Shown: in pieces, positions 21,714 to 34,290 of the stretch
How positions within the stretch are numbered: the first letter of the stretch is position 1
Layout of the letters: the number at the start of each line of letters is the position of its first letter
Assembly (NCBI GenBank): GCA_012845835.1
Contig: JABAKD010000002.1
Coordinates: 21,418,274 to 21,482,273 of the forward strand
Length of the DNA stretch: 64,000 bases
Direction of reading: 5' to 3'
From: Undaria pinnatifida
Taxonomy: Eukaryota > Sar > Phaeophyceae > Laminariales > Alariaceae
Position numbers and translations under genes: made by a program
The notes under the pieces: model-generated
Database searches by the model: none
What the model was told of the DNA's origin: nothing
The model's input: only the letters and a program-made list of their open reading frames with translations

Positions 21714-21956
21714 GTTTTGTTTGTTTGTTTGTTTGTTTGTTTGTTTGTTTGTTTGTTTGTTTGTTTGTTTGTTTGTTGGTTTATTTGTTTGTTTTGTTTG
21801 TTTGTTTGTTTGTTTGTTTGTTTGTTTGTTTGTTTGTTTGTTTGTTTGTTTGTTTGTTTGTTTGTTTGTTTGTTTGTTTGTTTGTTTGTTTGTTTGTTTG
21901 TTTGTTTGTTTGTTTGTTTGTTTGTTCGTTTGTTTGTTTGTTTGTTTGCTTGTTTC
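21714..21956. repeat. (TTTG)n microsatellite
   Basis: About 240 bp of almost pure TTTG with a few interruptions near 21777-21795 and 21926. Frames of Phe-Val-Cys-Leu on plus and Asn-Lys-Gln-Thr on minus are repeat artefacts. Confidence 0.97.
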
Positions 21957-21999
21957 GCTTTTTCAACTCACATTCCAATACTGCGACAAAAAAAAAAAG

Positions 22000-22274
22000 A
22001 CGATTGCTACGGTAGAGGTGCACCACTTTTTTTTTCTTAATACTACCCCTCAATTTGGGAGAGCTTAAGACATGTCTTAATCCAATAAATGATTTGGAGA
22101 AAAGTAAGGCTGCTACACTGGATGAAGAATCCCATGGCCTAGATACGCAACGAGAATCGTGAAGAAGAAAAAAAAAATGGCATGTTTTCCGACGATTTCG
22201 GGTTGAGGGGGCCCGTCATTCAGAAAAAAAAGCCAGAAAAAAAGGTAGACTATACGTCTAGCGTAGCATGCGTC
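22000..22274 (+). mobile_element. T-family inverted-repeat element, copy 1 (full length)
   Basis: A 275-bp non-coding element. The left end GACGATTGCTACGGTAGAGG and the reversed right end GGACGCATGCTACGCTAGACG form an imperfect terminal inverted repeat. Internal landmarks in order: GAGCTTAAGAC, TGATTTGGAGAAAA, AATCCCATGGCCTAGATAC, TTTCCGACGATTT, GGGCCCGTCATTCAGAAAA. It is MITE-like, and more than ten full or partial copies were seen in this window. Confidence 0.8.
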
Positions 22275-22495
22275 CATTCATTGACAAAACATCGAAAAGC
22301 TTGAGAGTTAAGAATCGAAAAACCTTGGGGGGATTTTTTTTTCACTCGCGTTCCGATGGGTTTGTCGTATACCGTCCTCGCCCAGTGGTAAAAATTGTAA
22401 CCACTGAAGGTCTATTTCGCGAGTTTTGAGCTCTCGGAGGCACTCTTTCTTGAGTGCAAGACATGACGTGCACAGACAAAGACCTAGTACGCGCG

Positions 22496-22690
22496 TGCTA
22501 CGATAAAGGCATATGGTATACCCCTTTTTGGCTAAAAATGTTTTCTGAAATGATGGCGGGCTGCGATGGAGGTTTATGGTATACCCCTTTTTTGCAGAAA
22601 ATATATTTTGAAATGATGGCGGGCTGCAATAGAGGTATATGGTATACCTCTTTTTGGCTAAAATATTTTCCGAGTGACGGGCCTCCCCTA
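22496..22690 (-). repeat. Tandem 63-66 bp repeats derived from the T-family end
   Basis: Units begin TGCTACGATAAAGGC (22496), TGCGATGGAGG (22562) and TGCAATAGAGG (22625). Each continues through TATGGTATACC and a TTTTCTGAAATGATGGCGGG-like segment. The three frames seen across it are by-products. Confidence 0.85.
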
Positions 22691-22958
22691 TTAAAGCCCC
22701 AAAATCTCTCCCTATACTACTTTCAAGTAAATGTCTCCCCAAAAAGGGTTTCAAGTAGTGAAAGCGTTATCCCAAACCCGTCGGAATGCCTTTTTCTTCT
22801 TATGCTGCAACACCATTTTCTTGTAGTCCTAGGCTACGGGGTTGTTTTAGTCGGGATGCACTTTTGGGTTTTACTCGAAAAGCACGTTTTTTTGTTTTTG
22901 GGGGGGGGATTGGTATAGAGCTCACCCGGTTAAGTAAGAGCCTCTCAGACAAAAAGAG

Positions 22959-23511
22959 GACACGTGTTTCTTCGGTAGAGGTGCACCACATCTCTTCTGA
23001 GGGGTTCCTCGATTTTGGAGCTTAAGACACCTCTCCCCCCCCCCAAAAAAAAAGTGATTTGGAGAAAAACATATAACTGCTATCATACCCCGGATGAAAA
23101 ATCCCATGGCCTAGGTACAGAACGAGAATTACGCCAAAAAACAAAAGTTGCGTTTTTTTTTTTTTCCGACGATTTTGGGTTAATTATAATTAGCCCCGTC
23201 GTTCAGAAAACGTTATCGCCAGAAATAGGTATACCTTAATATGGCGTATTTCCGACGATTTTGGGTTAATTATAATTAGCTCCGTCATTCAGAAAACGTT
23301 ATCGCCAGAAATAGGTATACCTTAATATGGCGTATTTCCGACGATTTTGGGTTAATTATAATTAGCTCCGTCATTCAGAAAACGTTATCGCCAGAAATAG
23401 GTATACCTTAATATGGCGTATTTCCGACGATTTTGGGTGACGGAGCCCCGTCATTCAGAAAACATTTCCTCAGACGAAAACTGCTACGGTACCTCTATCG
23501 TAGCACGCGTC
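22959..23511 (+). mobile_element. T-family element, copy 2, enlarged by tandem repeats
   Basis: Left end near 22959 with CGGTAGAGGTGCACC, then GGAGCTTAAGACAC, TGATTTGGAGAAAAA, AATCCCATGGCCTAGGTAC, and right end ACCTCTATCGTAGCACGCGTC finishing at 23511. It is about twice the normal family length because its right half is multiplied. Confidence 0.85.
23166..23475. repeat. 86-bp tandem repeat inside T copy 2
   Basis: CCGACGATTTTGGGTTAATT starts at 23166, 23252 and 23338, an exact 86-bp period. A fourth partial unit starts at 23424. Each unit contains CAGAAAACGTTATCGCCAG and GGTATACCTTAATATGGCG. Units are nearly identical, which suggests recent expansion. Confidence 0.93.
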
Positions 23512-23540
23512 TTTCTTCACCCCTACCTTAGTACGTTTTC

Positions 23541-23602
23541 CTAATAACCTAAACCCATAACCTATAACCTATAACCTATAACCTATAACCTATAACCTAT
23601 GA
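23541..23602. repeat. AACCTAT heptamer repeat
   Basis: About seven copies of AACCTAT, preceded by AACCTAAACCCAT. It differs from the CCCTAA hexamer elsewhere in the window but looks telomere-like. Confidence 0.9.
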
Positions 23603-24504
23603 CCTATACATACATGGCACCAACTACTCGATGCGAGTCGAAGCGGCAAGAAAATGCTGGACCCTTCTAGTAGACATGAGCGTAAGTGGGGCGTATCAAG
23701 CCTATCTCTTGTACACTCGTGTTTTCGAGACCTGGTAATTAATACGATAAAAAGATATCAGATTTTTTATAATAATGACATTTCACGAGTTTTTGACACG
23801 GAGGACGGCCAAGCTCAACCCCCCGCCCCTACCCCCCGATCTTCCGATAACATGTTTGTCGTCCTATTTTAGATGGGAAGTAACTATTGCACAGCGATTT
23901 TTCTCCGGGGGCTTACTAATAGTTATTTTTTTTGCATTTGAAGTCTGAAGTTTGATGGTGTGGTCAACTTCAAGGCAGAGAGAAAAAAAACAGATAGAGG
24001 GATTTCCAGATATCAAGGGGCCGTTTCACCGGACGAAAAACAGCCATTTGGTCGGATGAGGCGCGTTCCGAACATAATTCGAAGAGGAGCAAACCTGCTT
24101 TTGTGTCAACACTCACAAGTTCAAGCTGCAGTCAAAAAGAAACGTCTGGCGGGCGCCTGGGTCCTCTCGCAAAAAGGCTTGTTAGAATCCGAAAAACTGC
24201 GGACTCCGATTCGGCTCATCTCCGTTTCTCGGGTCCAACACGCCTGCGACGGTTCTGAAACCACCATTCATCACGGTTTCGCCTCCTGAGAATCATTTTA
24301 CGACAACTGTTCATTATGTGTAAAAACTGGTCCATCACCATCAGGACGAAGGTCCGTCCTAACCCTCGACACACAACACACAAAAAATACGTTTTCGGCG
24401 GGTCCTGATTCGACCGTTTTTACCGCCCTCCACGTGCCGGTTCCCGAAGCAGGTCCCCTGGTATTTTCGATGCGTGGCACGAGAGAGGTATGTACATGGT
24501 ACCA
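23603..24504. other. No recognisable gene
   Basis: A plus frame of 109 codons at 23960-24289 has no known motif. No repeat was identified. Confidence 0.4.
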
Positions 24505-24570
24505 GGGTATTAAATTTTTGGGCAAAAACATTTTGTGAAAGATGGGGTCTCCTTAACTCGCAATCGTCGG
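24505..24570 (-). mobile_element. T-family fragment
   Basis: GGGCAAAAACATTTTGTGAA and ATGGGGTCTCCTTAACTC then CGCAATCGTCGGAA match the right half of the family in minus orientation. A related right end, TTCACCGTGTAGTGTTAGCA, is near 24724. Confidence 0.5.
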
Positions 24571-25540
24571 AACCTCGTTCGTTCGTTTGTTTTTGTTTTT
24601 GCGGGGGTATCAACTTTTTTTTTAGTTCCTGCGTTTCGTAGACCTTCGAGTTCGTTCATCGGGTGCAAGTTTATTCATTTTTAGGTGAAGGGAGGGTTCA
24701 GAAAAAAAAAGGGGTCCACCCTTCACCGTGTAGTGTTAGCAGCGTGTTTCTTTTCCAGGAATATTCAGGAGTGGGCTCAATCTTACGCCAATTTACTGCA
24801 CTCTTTTTTTCCCTCATCCCATACATCCTCACTTGATTAGCTCTTTATACCCCACTAAAAAAAAATGTTTTCAGTGACCAGAGAGTGAAACCCGATATTC
24901 AAACCCATGAACTACCTAGGAAAAAATAAAACTATTAATATCGCGAAACAAGGATGGCATTCCTGAGTGGACACAATACTACGGTATTTGCTGAACCCGC
25001 TTTTTCGTTCCTCTTCTCACTTCCGCCCTTGAGAGGTCTGTTCTATACTAAGGTACCTCACTTTTTTTCAGAAAAAAGAAAGCTTTTCACTTAAATAAAT
25101 GGAGAGTGCAACCCGAGGACCTAGGCAAAATACATGTTTTTTCTTTTTCTATTATTGACTAGTTCTGCGACAGCCACCCCCCACAGCCAGCGATTTTCTT
25201 GCAATGTAACAAACGCTGAATGGCTGCTCGACACGAGAAAGGATGCCATGAAAAAAAATACCTTCAGGTTCCTTTCTTGTTACAAAAATGACGATTAAAC
25301 GATGACGCCCGGGGAGGCAAGGGGCACCGTATTTCAGGAGACACGACCGTGAGCTGTTTTTCAAAACCGGCGATTTCGTTGAAGAGAAGTTGGGAGAGCT
25401 ACCGTAGGACGACAATAACTTTTGCCCTCCCGACAACGTAGCGTAGATGTCGTTCCGATATATATATATATATCGAATATTCTTCCAAAAAGCGGTGGTA
25501 TATTTCCAATATTCATATCACAGAAAAAACGATAATTATT
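24571..25540. other. No recognisable gene
   Basis: Unassigned. A TA microsatellite lies at about 25459-25472. Confidence 0.45.
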
Positions 25541-25612
25541 TCTATTTTCGGCGATTTTCCGGTTGAGGAGCCACGTCGTTCAGAAAACGTCATGTTTGCC
25601 AAAAAACGGTAT
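25541..25612 (+). mobile_element. T-family fragment
   Basis: TTCGGCGATTTTCCGGTTGA then GGAGCCACGTCGTTCAGAAA and CGTCATGTTTGCCAAAAAAC match the family's right half. Confidence 0.55.
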
Positions 25613-25998
25613 ATCGCTGGCACACCTTAAGCTAATGATATACCTGGTACCAGTGATCGGTGCTCAAGCTAATAATGCTGCAAACATCCGTAAGATGGGA
25701 AGTGATATAGTATTTATTATAGAAAAAATAAAACCCAATCAATTCAACCTAAAAACAGACAAAGCGAAAACCGGTTTGAATGGCCCGTATATGCGCAGCG
25801 CCGAACGACAAGCATATCTCCCAAAAGCAGTCATTTTCTCACGTCTCGGTGAAGTTGTTGACGGCCGTACGCTTGCCTATGACGAAGGTAGACTCGTCGA
25901 GCGCGATTACATTTCTGCTTCGGTAGGCTTGCTCTCCCGCTACCTTCATGTACGTCGCGTATACAATTACACAGCCAGTCAGCACGAACAAAGACAGG

Positions 25999-26042
<44 letters not shown>

Positions 26043-27773
26043 CAGGACTCCCTGGGCTAAGAGTCTGTTCCGACGTGAACGAGAAAAGGAATACGCGTCA
26101 TGGAACGACAGTTTTTTTGACACCCTCTTTTTCGCAGAGGGCAGCAAAATGCGCGCGGTTGTCTTTCCATACAAGCAGATTTTACGAGGGCAACATTTCC
26201 GTGCGGTTACCTTACCCCCGACCCCCTCGGTGAGATACTTACATGGCGTGTGCCAATTAAACGGCTAATCATCGCCGTCAACGGTTCGTCGAACACAGAG
26301 CAGAAATAACGGAGTGATTACCTTCCCGGTACTGCTTGGGCCTCTCGCGGGCAGACTCTGAGTGTGGGAGCAGCGACACCGCATGCGCATTGCGGGTGTG
26401 TTGAGCCGAGCACACGCACGTGCGTAAGCATTATGCTGTATAACAATATTATTAGCCACCCGACACTGTGCGGCGTGAGTGTCATCCACAAGAAAAAGAC
26501 GAATGAGCCATAACGTTTTTCGGAGCACCTGTACCTTTGGCAAGAGAACATGAAGCAGGGCATCGTCAGTCGCCGACACCATCTTACCTGTGCTTGAATA
26601 GCCATCTCGGGTGTTAGCAAGCATTGAAGGTAGCCCTCCAAAGTATCAGACCTGTCACAGTACGAAAGGGACAAGCAGGCAGGCAGGCAGGCAGGCACGG
26701 AGGCGGTTAACAACAACCAAAACCCACAGCGGATACCATAACATATTGTGCAAATGTTTTCGTTTTCAAATGTATTTTCGTTTGCCGCAATATCATTGTT
26801 TTCTTCAGGAAAAATCGGGAGACATAGACCGGCGTTTCATTGGATAATAGCTTCAACGCGGAAAATTAGAGAACGTGCGTACGAAGTTTCAAGAAGCAAG
26901 ATTAAAGTTGGAAAAAAACTAACAAGAAAGCTTACCTCGAGAATTTGTTGTCGCTTATCGAACCCTAATAGCCATGCTATTATTGGGCGAAGTTTCACTT
27001 TTGACCGCAAGAGCACAGTAATTGAGTAATTTTCGGCCTCCTTTCTCATCGGCTCAGAGTGACATTCTCGCGAGGGGCTACCTGCTGCATGCTTTGTCAG
27101 TTTCGCCGCACTAAAAAGCCCGGAGCCCGAGTGTACCGACCAACGGCATGACTACAAGTGAGATGTTATCCAGCGTCTCCGTCCATGACCAGCAGAGTAC
27201 GAATGGGATCATTATCGCGCCATCTTGTTGTATTATCGCGGTTCGGGCACGCAATGTATTATAACCAGTATCGAAGCAGCCCGCGTTGCTTCAAGGGGTC
27301 GATTCCGCTTTAGAAAACGTCAGTTTTATTGGTCATTATTTGTTTATACCATCACCAAGCCAAAGGAGGTCCAGTCCGTCTTGGAGGAAGTCACAACCCG
27401 TTATTCGCACGAATCACCTAAACTCCGCAGACACAAACGAGGGGACCCCGGGCACACTAGGACACACGCCCCGACAGACGTGCATCGTGTTGTCTATCCC
27501 AAGGCTTCCTCTCACGCATCAGGAGCTCCCCGCCTCACCCACTCAAAAAACCAACAACCTTAACGCAAAAAACGATCAAGCGTGCAACCCAATACAACAC
27601 TTACTCCCATGCGCCGCCTCGGTATGCCCTTATAATCAATCCTTTAAGCAAAAACAAGAAAACGATAAAAAAAAATCGGACTATCTTTTGTTTAAAGAGC
27701 GCTTCCCCATGGTTCACATTTCTGGAGGCTGAAAAAGAAAGTGCTAGACCTAGAGCTATCGTTCCTATCTCAT
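25613..27773. other. No recognisable gene; GA microsatellite inside
   Basis: A 165-codon plus frame (25563-26060) opposes a 111-codon minus frame (25839-26174). The segment at 25839-25990 on the minus strand reads as ordinary protein (LFVLTGCVIVYATYMKVAGE), but I cannot identify it. A GGCA run lies at 26673-26697. Confidence 0.35.
26000..26040. repeat. (GA)n microsatellite
   Basis: About 20 GA units without interruption. Confidence 0.97.
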
Positions 27774-27860
27774 AGACCAAAGCTACGGTGGAAGGAGGGG
27801 AAACGTTTTGGGGCGCTTTATATCGGCGGTGGAATCGAGGGTCACTCGCGCGAGTGACCT
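27774..27860. repeat. V-family dispersed repeat, copy 4
   Basis: CAAAGCTACGGTGGAAGGAG at the left and the 18-bp perfect palindrome GTCACTCGCGCGAGTGAC near 27840. Confidence 0.5.
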
Positions 27861-28171
27861 CCCTCCCTGTTCCTTCTCGCGGTCTTAACTATTTCGTCCT
27901 GTCTACTAGGGTGTTGACCTTTGCGATACGAAAAAAAAAAACGCAAAAAATGGAATTATCATAATCTACGCTCTGCACCAAAAAACAATCGCACCAAAAA
28001 AAATCAAGACTTTTTTTTGTTTTTTGTCGGGGTGAGAAGTGCCGAGTCGCTCGTCCGAGTTACTCCAAATCCGAAAGTGAAAAAAAGGGAGTACATCATA
28101 ACATCATCAGAGCATCATCATCGTCATCATCATCATATAGCATCCCCCCAATTTATCGCGCCTTTTGGTCA

Positions 28172-28300
28172 GTAGCACGCGTAAATAACTACGATAGAGG
28201 GATGTACCACTTTTTATCGGAGGCCTCCTCTGTTTCGGAGCTTAAGACGTGTCCTTCTCAACCCGAAAAGAAAAATGATTCTCGGACGAAAATAACATAG
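28172..28300 (+). mobile_element. T-family element, left part
   Basis: AGTAGCACGCGTAAATAACT then ACGATAGAGGGATGTACCAC, GGAGCTTAAGACGTGTCC and AAATGATTCTCGG follow the family's left half. The right half is not recognisable. Confidence 0.6.
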
Positions 28301-29230
28301 CGAACATATCTGTGTTTTCGCTGCATCCTTCCTCATGTCGACGAGCAACCACGAACCGTTCGTTAAGAGAAAATCGCTGCTTTTGGGGAGAAGGGGGGGG
28401 GTAGATATCGTAGAATCAGTCAACAAACTCTTGCTTGACAACGTAGTGAATGATGTTTTGATACCTAGGCCATCGGCTTTGGTCAGCGGGCTACACTTTC
28501 AGTTTTTGCTCGAAAACAAAGCTTTCGGGGGAGGGGGGTACAGAGCTCGTCTTGTCAAGCGAGGAAATCACAAGCAACAAAAAAAAGGTGTACCTTTTCT
28601 GCAGCAAGGGCTACCCAAGACGACCACATACGCTTCAAAAGAGGTACACCTCTTTTTTTTTTTTGCTGAGGCTTCCTCGATTTTTCGAGGAGATCTGTGC
28701 GCTCAGACCCCAACCAATTGATTCTGGGTAGACTTACAAGTGCAACCCTCCGATTGACAAACCCGCGTCTTAGGCATACAAAACAGATAGCATTTGCAAA
28801 AACAAGAGAATGACACGCATCTTAACGACTTTGGGCTCACTCTTTTTCCAACTCCAAAACGTATCTCAACCAGTCTCTAGTTGTTCCAAGTTCTTCAGTC
28901 CCCATAAGGGGGGTGCAACGACTTGAAGGGTTAAGAGGAGGCCACGTAAAAGTTCACGAAACGAAAACGCCAAACAAAAAAGTGTTACCTCCATCGCAAC
29001 ACGCGTCGCGCTTATATATATCCGGACCCGATTTTTGTTCACGTGTTCTACGATAAAAGACGACACACCCCCCGGCACTCTTTTTTCCCCTTTTTTCTTT
29101 TTTTGGGTTCATTTTGGTTCTCTGAGTGACGAGGGTCGGTCCTGTACCTACTGAAAGAGTCGGAACTTGTTGTTCTTGCTAGGCGATATGTTTTTTTTTT
29201 GTTCTAGCTTTTAGGCCATCCATGCCATCT

Positions 29231-29261
<31 letters not shown>

Positions 29262-30019
29262 TTTTTTATCCTCCGGCGGATGGGGAAAAATAAAGCTTTA
29301 GCTCACCACACTTCCACGTATTTTCATACGCGTCGTGTGTCGATTTAACTCAGTTGCTTTACATGCCATCGTTCATCGGGTTTTGGTGTGTTTTTGGTTT
29401 TTCACTTTATTGTTTTTGTATCAAACTCTGTTTTTTTCGGGGGGGGGGGAGTTTCAAAGCGTTTCACTCAAGCGTGGAACCTCAAAATAACTATTAGGTG
29501 GGAACCCTGCCGCCGCCCGGGTCCTATACTGTGGCCCATACGATAAAAAAGTATGTATGGTTTTATTCCCCTCTCTCAAGGGCTCGAACACCAGCAACTA
29601 TTGAACTCGAACACCATTACGTCAAAAACCACAAAATATTACCCCCCCCCCCAAAAAAAAAAAATCACTTTTTTTCGAAAACCAAGCCCCACATACCATA
29701 GGAATACCAGTGGTTGTGTTCTGCGCTCTTTCAGGGCCCGGACATCATCCGCTGTGCTCTTTTGCGTGCGTGTGCGTGTGCGTGTGTGCTTTCGTTTGCG
29801 CGTGTGTTTTTGCTACACCCGACCCGACGAGAGGAAAACTGACCTGGACAAGTCGAGCACCCAGGCGCCCCCGAGAGAGTTGCACTCGTGCAGCAACTCC
29901 TCATCACCCATGTTTCTGATGGAACCTCGCTGCGAGAAGAGGGCGAGTCGTAGCCTGTGTCCCACAGCGTGTCTTGCCCGTACCTGAGAGGCGAAGACAG
30001 CAATAAAAATGGGCGGCAC
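28301..30019. other. No gene; T-family scraps and a (TTTA)n run
   Basis: GAGGTACACCTCTTTTTT at about 28641 and TTACCTCCATCGCAACACGCG at about 28985 are T-family ends. TTTA/ATTT repeats occupy about 29230-29266. No convincing coding sequence. Confidence 0.45.
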
Positions 30020-30095
30020 GAGCAGGGGGGGGGGGGGCGGGGCGGGATGGAGAGAGGAGGAGGAGGAAGAGGAGGAGGGGGGGGGGGGGGGGGGG
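30020..30095. repeat. Purine tract (GGA)n and G-runs
   Basis: Nearly all G and A on the plus strand for about 75 nt. The Gly-rich plus frame and Pro-rich minus frame are artefacts. Confidence 0.9.
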
Positions 30096-30556
30096 CGTTA
30101 TTATGTGCTGTTTGCCTTCGTCGTTTGACCATTGACGACGCGGGGCGTTCTGAGCGATGACGCTATACTGACACTTTGTTGGTGGTCAAATCGCACCAAA
30201 TGCTCGATTGCCCCAAATGTTCGATTGCCCATCGGCTCGGACAGACTTGGAGCGTCGACGTCTCTCGGTTGCGCCCCTCTAGTTCCTAGTTTTGTTTTTG
30301 CGGAAATTTCAAACACGACCCCCCCCCCCCTTTTCCTCAATTTTCTCAATTTCCTAGATATGAATGGTGACTTCGAATGCGACCCCCCCCGCCCACCCCT
30401 CCCGAGTTCGAATATGACCTCACCTCCGGCTGTGGCGTGAACGACGAACAACGGGCAACGAAATCGATTAACATGTCCAGGCGAAAAACACCACCACCAC
30501 CACCACCACCACCTTTACCAACCCCACCACCATCAACGCAACCACCACCAATGACA
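30096..30556. other. C-runs and CAC-rich tract, no gene
   Basis: C-runs near 30318 and 30382, and CAC/CCA repeats at about 30486-30556, account for the Pro/Thr-rich plus frame and Gly/Val-rich minus frames. Confidence 0.6.
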
Positions 30557-33500
30557 ACAACAACCAAATATCGGAGGAGGGTCACATGATTATTTTTCGC
30601 TTTTTATGCTCCCGCTGTCGTGGCAGGGGCCTGGAGGTAAAATCTTTCAAAAAGATCGATGCGCGTGATCGTGCATCGCGCAAAACAAAGCGGTCGAGCG
30701 CTCTCCTCGTTGCTCCTCGTTCATACGCACCACACACCCTCCTTTTTACTTTTTTGCGCGAGTGCGTGGGTGCTGACGTCTTCCACCCTGTGCTCGACAC
30801 ACGACGTGATAACAAGACCGCTTATTATAAACACTTTCATTGCAGACTATTGCATCCGCCTTTAGTGGAGGAGTAGCCACAGAGGGGCGGGATCGCTCCA
30901 GCGGGAGGGTCGCTCCAGGGGGATCGCATTGTCCTGAACGGAATCTCTAGCCCACGTGCTATGGTGACGCGATAGCTATATACGATGTTTACGAAGTGTG
31001 CGGTATTCACCTTCGGGTAGACAGCCGTTTCCTTCCGCAAAGAAAAGGCCTAGCCGTTTCTAGAAAAAGCACATACGTACCAAGTATGAGCCCATCCGAA
31101 ACCACAGACTACGGGCACACTTCAAGTTAAAAAACAAGAATTTTGTACATCTAGGTTAAATTGACTGGTGGTATAGACTATACAGATGAAAACCCGACAA
31201 TATACGGCTCGCAGCACGCCTTGCGACCGGTGCCGCACCCCAAAAGGCGCGAGTCGTTATCTGCCCTCTACACGAGAAGATAACGGCCTCTCCACTACTG
31301 CCTTCGCTAGACCCGAACCCATCGCAACATCCACTTCTGGGTTCCATTTGTTTCCTTGAGGAGCACACGCGTAGACTATATTGATATTACGCCTGTCCAG
31401 GGTCTACTTCTTGTTGGACTTCCGCAACCTCAATGTCGCAGAGGAAGGGCTCTGTTGTAGGTTTGGATTTTATGTTCTGGTATACCTACTGTAAGCTTGT
31501 TTCGGAGTGCGCTATGTAGTTCCGCGCGAAAGGCAATTCATAGATTATATTATAGTCACTCGTAACATGCCTCGGTCTCCACCGCGAGGAGATCACTGCT
31601 GTACACAATAACAGCGACCTACCAAACCAAGCTGGGCCTCCTATATATCACAGCCGCCACAGAAGTTAGTCATCGGCAGGTCGGGATAGTTACGCGTGAG
31701 GTTGCCCCATCGCCCCGCTATTTCACGGAGCTGCGATTACAATCAATAGTCTTGGTGCCGGCAGTAGTAGCAGTGGTAGTAGTCCGGCTTTTTTCTTTTT
31801 TTGACGCATTCTCTCTCGCCTCCAAGCACGCTTCTTTTACGACAAGACGTCCTGGTAGAAATAGACTGCTGCTGTTGTAGTAGCAGGCTCTGATTGATGA
31901 TGTGTCGCCTGAGCGGGTAGGTTCTCGCAATTCCGCAGACAGATCTTTTTCAGCGAACGCACCGACAACCTGGCTGACCAACCATTGCTGCCACGTGCGA
32001 CTCAGAATTGACATGCCCACAATATACGACCTCCGGTGGTGAAGCAGATGACCCGTAGGCTGTATGTATGTAGCGTCAACCATCGACGATACAAGCAGTC
32101 AGGCACGCTGCTCTGCTCGCACTGACAGCACTGCAGTAAAATGAAATAATCCAATTTGACCTGCTCGTTCGTGGTCCCAGGCTTCAAAATTAAGCATTTT
32201 CTGCTTCAGATTCGCCAGTACTTTATTCCTTGCTCTCGAGCGCGCGCAAACTCTAGAAAAAAACAACAAAACGCTCCCGCCGACGAAGAAGGCATACTAA
32301 TGAATATGTTTTATCGCGCAGTTCGTGGTGGTTCAAGGGCAAGACAACGACGGCAACGCTCACCCGTGGAGTGGCAGGTCGGCGAATACAGACCAATATG
32401 AACCCAGCAACACCAGCACGCGAAGCAACGCGTCACAGCAGTGAGTGGTGGTAGCGATGGCTGTCGTCGTCCTTAGTGGGGTGTTGCCTTGTTGTTGTAT
32501 TTTGCGATCGCTCGTTTCCAGTCGTTCCAAGAACGGGTCAAACTTTTTCTGTGAAGATGCGGGTTCTCTTCGTATGTGATAATTAAAGTGTATTTTAATT
32601 TTTATAATATTAATAGGCCTGCGGTGGTTTAGGAGGAATTAGCTGGTGATCAACATCAGTAGTAGTAGTGACTCCCATGAGCTGTTGTACATTATTATTA
32701 CGAGCTGTGAAGTGCATGCCAACCACAAAGAAACTCCGCGCAAAATCGCAGTTCGGAACATCAGCTAAAAAAATAATCTGCCCGCCGGCCGGCGCCGCCG
32801 CTTCGGTTCTTGATGTAAAACTTCTTCAAATAAGCAGATCCGCCTGTGGTGCTCCTATCATATAGACTATACTCATAAGCGTATCATTATATACTACCAG
32901 GTATGTAGGAAGACCGCTTCTAAAATGTCCGGAGCCGAACATTATCATCACACAATGTATCTAGTCTATCCATTCAGGAATTGTTATTGTTCCCGCGAGC
33001 CGAAAAAGCGTACTTTTGGAACACTGCTGTGTTATACCCTGTACTGATATTGATACTACGACCGTATACGATGCTGCTGCTGATGTAGACTATGTACGTA
33101 GTTTTTTAAAAAAATATATCCAAATGTTCTATAAGATCTGCGGGTTGTTGGGCAAGATAAATATATGTATATTCGAATCGTACTGAACCGGGCGGAAAGA
33201 TGGCTGTGTGAAGTGACATATTATGCTCCATCCTAATCAACCGCCTTACGTATTAATCCTTTTAGAGCCCCCAAACCCCTCCCTATACAAATTCCAAGTA
33301 ATTTTGTCCTCAAAAAGGGGTTCCAGCTGTAAAGGGGTTAAGGAAAACCTGGACAGGATGGGGGGGTAGGTAAGTGAGTAGGTTGTCGGTGATGCTGGTG
33401 AATCTTGACCGAACGACCCTTTCCATGAATGGCCACCAATAGTAGATATGACCGCTACAGCAGTAACTGCCGCCGCAAAGAGGTGACCATCGGAAGACGA

Positions 33501-34218
33501 GGATTGTGTAAGAAGAATCAAGAACCAGTGCAGGTTGATGCCGCTCGACTTTTCCTCATCTTTGGGACTGATTTTCTGCTCTGTCTTCCGGCTGCAAAGA
33601 GCAGAATATTATCAATTAAATACGAACTAAAACTAAACACGCACGTCGTCAATCAATGACTCAATGGCTCATCAACGCTGCTTCAACGAAAGGACGCGAT
33701 TGGCTTGTTTGTGCGAGTTGTCACTTCTCTACTCTGTTCGTAGCTACGGATGATGTCACTCGTACAATAGAGAGCAGTTGTTGGTACCTGGTATGATTTA
33801 CCCCCTTGAAAACCGCCCTTCATTGTTCTCCTTCGTCCACGTAACCAGTACCTTTACCTCGCCGATATTAAACACACATCTATTTGGACTTTATTAGTTG
33901 CCGTCAATCCATCAATTCTGCGTACAGTAAGAAGATCGCACAGCGAGCGGTAATCCAGCGGCACTCATTTACCTACTCTGTAGTACCGATTGCCATTTCA
34001 TTGTATATTATAGTACCATACTTCGAAGTATATAATAATATAGCAGTAAGCAGTAGTACTTGATATATTCTGTTGCATTATACCCACAATACAAAGCATC
34101 AACCTCGTGCGTCGTGGGAGATATAGACTAGGTCTCAGACTTTGACAAAAGGTATTATACTTTATGCATACATATATCATGCCAGGTCTACTCACAGATC
34201 ATTATTTTTTTGTACTCC
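30557..34218. other. Unassigned 3.7 kb
   Basis: No coding sequence or repeat family recognised. The words TAGACTATA (31172, 31372, 32865, 33085) and TACCAGGTA or TACCTGGTA (32888, 33784) are frequent. AT-rich segments lie near 33110-33180 and 34000-34080. Confidence 0.4.
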
Positions 34219-34290
34219 AGAGTAACTGGAGCCTGTCCTGTGTCCACGAACTTTAATGTTTTGCGAACTAATGTGAGAACAGCAACTATT
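34219..34290 (+). repeat. S-family short repeat, copy 1
   Basis: Begins CTCCAGAGTAACTGGAGCC, continues CTGTCCTGTGTCCACG and ends AATGTGAGAACAGCAAC. Five further copies occur in the window. Confidence 0.75.

Noticed and set aside
21506-22068. Plus frames of 107-169 codons of Phe-Val-Cys-Leu and minus Asn-Lys-Gln-Thr frame
   Set aside because: Translation of a TTTG microsatellite.
23166-23475. CRISPR-like array
   Set aside because: Repeats are directly adjacent 86-bp units without variable spacers, in a eukaryotic MITE-like element.
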